DNA of 64,000 bases, taken from NCBI GenBank assembly GCA_038496445.1, contig JALMLS010000220.1, positions 150,223 through 214,222 of the forward strand, written 5' to 3'. Position numbers and translations under genes: made by a program. The notes beneath the pieces are model-generated. The model worked only from the letters and a program-made list of their open reading frames with translations. It did no database searches and was not told the origin of the DNA. This document shows positions 62,746 through 64,000 of this stretch, piece after piece. The stretch comes from Trichosphaerium sp. ATCC 40318 (Eukaryota > Discosea > Flabellinia > Trichosidae). Every line of letters starts with the position of its first letter. Position 1 is the stretch's first letter.

Positions 62746-63885
62746 TTATTTTGGAATACTTTCCAAGTATCCGAATAATGTATTAAAGTATTGTGGATTC
62801 TGACAAGGCACTAATGATGGGTCTTTATCTTGGTAGCATTTTTTGAGGTTTGCAATTTTCATCAATTTTGCGCCTGATACTTCCTCAACTATATAAAAAC
62901 TCTTGTAAATAATAAAAACAAAAACCAACATCTTATAAACTTAGTATAAAGTTTTCAAAGTAAAAAAAAAGTCTACGACGAAGGATCGTTAAAAGAAGAA
63001 AAAAAAAATAGTTGCAGATGCTCGTCAAATCTGCTTTTCTCTCCCCGCGCAGAAACGTAAAATGGTTTTTTTTTGTTTGAAAGACTTTAGGGTTTTTGCA
63101 CACGTGATAAATAATATAATAAATTGGTTCAATTATGTACCTTGAAGTGTTAATGAATCAACATCAACGTCCTTGTGTACAACATACACATCAGCGTATT
63201 CATTATTAATGTATGTTCCATTATTTGTAACAAAGTTGACTTTGACTGTTCCAATCTTATTGAATTCCTTCTCTGGCAAATCTAAACCGAGCTCTTCGTG
63301 TAGCTCTTCTCTTGCTATACATATCAATGTTAGAAAGTCCAACACAATTGCCCAGAAGGAAGAAAAGTCGATTTTTTTCGAATTTCGCTTGAAAGTGGCT
63401 GTACGGCATCAAACCAACGTAAAAAGGTATGGTTGCGCCCGCTTTGTTATGACTAGACGTATTACGCCACTATAACGTGGGTTTCAGGGTTTCTTTTTTT
63501 TTCGAAAAGTAAAAACTTACCTGTTTGCATTGATGTTGATCCAGCCTTCACGTGACCGGCTGCTGAGATGTCCCATAAGTTAGGAAATGATTCTTTGCAA
63601 GCTGCGCGCTTTTGAAGAACTACTTCGCCTTTGCTGCAGCAAAAATGAGTTAACTGAACTTCACAACGCTGTAAGATCGCCTGATACGAGTCATCAGGCT
63701 ACGTTAAAGTCGTTTTACAGCTTTAATGGCGAATGGCACTATTTTGTGTTTATTGCGTACCTGGTAGCGATCCAAACATGCACAACGCGGTGCAATAGCC
63801 CTTTTTTATGCACTTCTGAGCGTGGGAGGCTTTTACCAGTTAAATTACCGTTTTCATCTAATACATCAAGATATTCTTCACTCAT
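62746..63885 (-). CDS. Nudix hydrolase, IPP-isomerase-like subgroup, with atypical Nudix box
   Basis: ATG 63883-63885 begins MSEEYLDVLDENGNLTGKS, then SEVHKKGLLHRVVHVWIA, the standard N-terminal block of this subgroup. Later exons give VVLQKRAACKESFPNLWDIS, AAGHVKAGSTSMQT, AREELHEELGLDL, then NGTYINNEYADVYVV and a C-terminal helix region ending SIPK and TAA at 62746. The REELHEELG half of the Nudix box, which carries the metal-binding glutamates, is intact. The first half reads GHVKAGS instead of GHVxAGE, and the box is one residue short as I splice it. It likely hydrolyses a nucleoside- or isoprenoid-type diphosphate; substrate unknown. Confidence 0.85.
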
Positions 63886-64000
63886 GATACTCTAGACAAC
63901 ACAGTGATGAATTTTAATTGCTAAATTCACAGTTTGCGAAGCGTTAAGCCATTTTTTGCTCAAATTCACTCCGATTGGCATTTCAATCATGAGAGAATGT
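63886..64000. other. Right window edge, upstream of the Nudix gene
   Basis: 115 bases with no feature seen. Confidence 0.4.

Overview
This window comes from the nuclear genome of a gene-dense, intron-rich microbial eukaryote of moderate A+T content. Almost every long gene is cut by short spliceosomal introns of roughly 40 to 120 bases. Most begin GTACGT rather than GTAAGT and end in TAG or CAG. The gene content mixes traits: a tyrosine-kinase-type kinase, a fungal-type Zn2Cys6 regulator, a DUF4246 protein, a mitochondrial oxodicarboxylate-type carrier and poly(ADP-ribose) glycohydrolase. That suits an opisthokont or amoebozoan protist, or an early-branching fungal relative, but I cannot place it further. 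CDS coordinates below span introns, and exon joins were read by eye from frame, splice dinucleotides and family motifs.

Left part (1-15 kb): the 3' part of a kinase gene whose HRD motif reads HRR; a PARG gene with an apparent N-terminal PUB domain; a decayed copy of a lectin gene followed by the intact lectin-mucin membrane protein; a decayed piggyBac-like transposon with 37-bp perfect terminal inverted repeats; and a serine alpha/beta hydrolase.

Middle part (15-39 kb): a tyrosine-kinase-like gene; two neighbouring intronless genes, one an unknown membrane protein and one an F-box protein with many YwqK/MORN_2 repeats; an F-box/LRR gene; a eukaryotic Tex/SRBD1-type RNA-binding protein; a small membrane protein divergent from CKS1; mitochondrial dihydrolipoamide dehydrogenase; a near-duplicate of the F-box/LRR gene; a secreted polysaccharide-lyase-14-like protein; a C2-domain fragment; and a third F-box/LRR paralogue.

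Right part (39-64 kb): a single-pass membrane protein; a DUF4246 protein; a 2-oxodicarboxylate-type mitochondrial carrier; an LRR fragment; a secreted GH172/DUF2961 protein; an unknown protein divergent from a fourth F-box/LRR gene, with a fifth, truncated copy behind it; a CorA-like transporter; a RAD51/RecA-fold protein that has lost its Walker A motif; an unknown gene; a Zn2Cys6 regulator; and a Nudix hydrolase.

No operon logic applies. The main themes are housekeeping genes (DLD, CKS1, carrier, SRBD1) interleaved with a scattered, actively rearranging F-box/LRR family, extracellular carbohydrate-acting proteins, signalling kinases and mobile-element debris. Two window-wide signals stand out: the GTACGT donor sites and a strong excess of the palindrome CACGTG outside coding exons.
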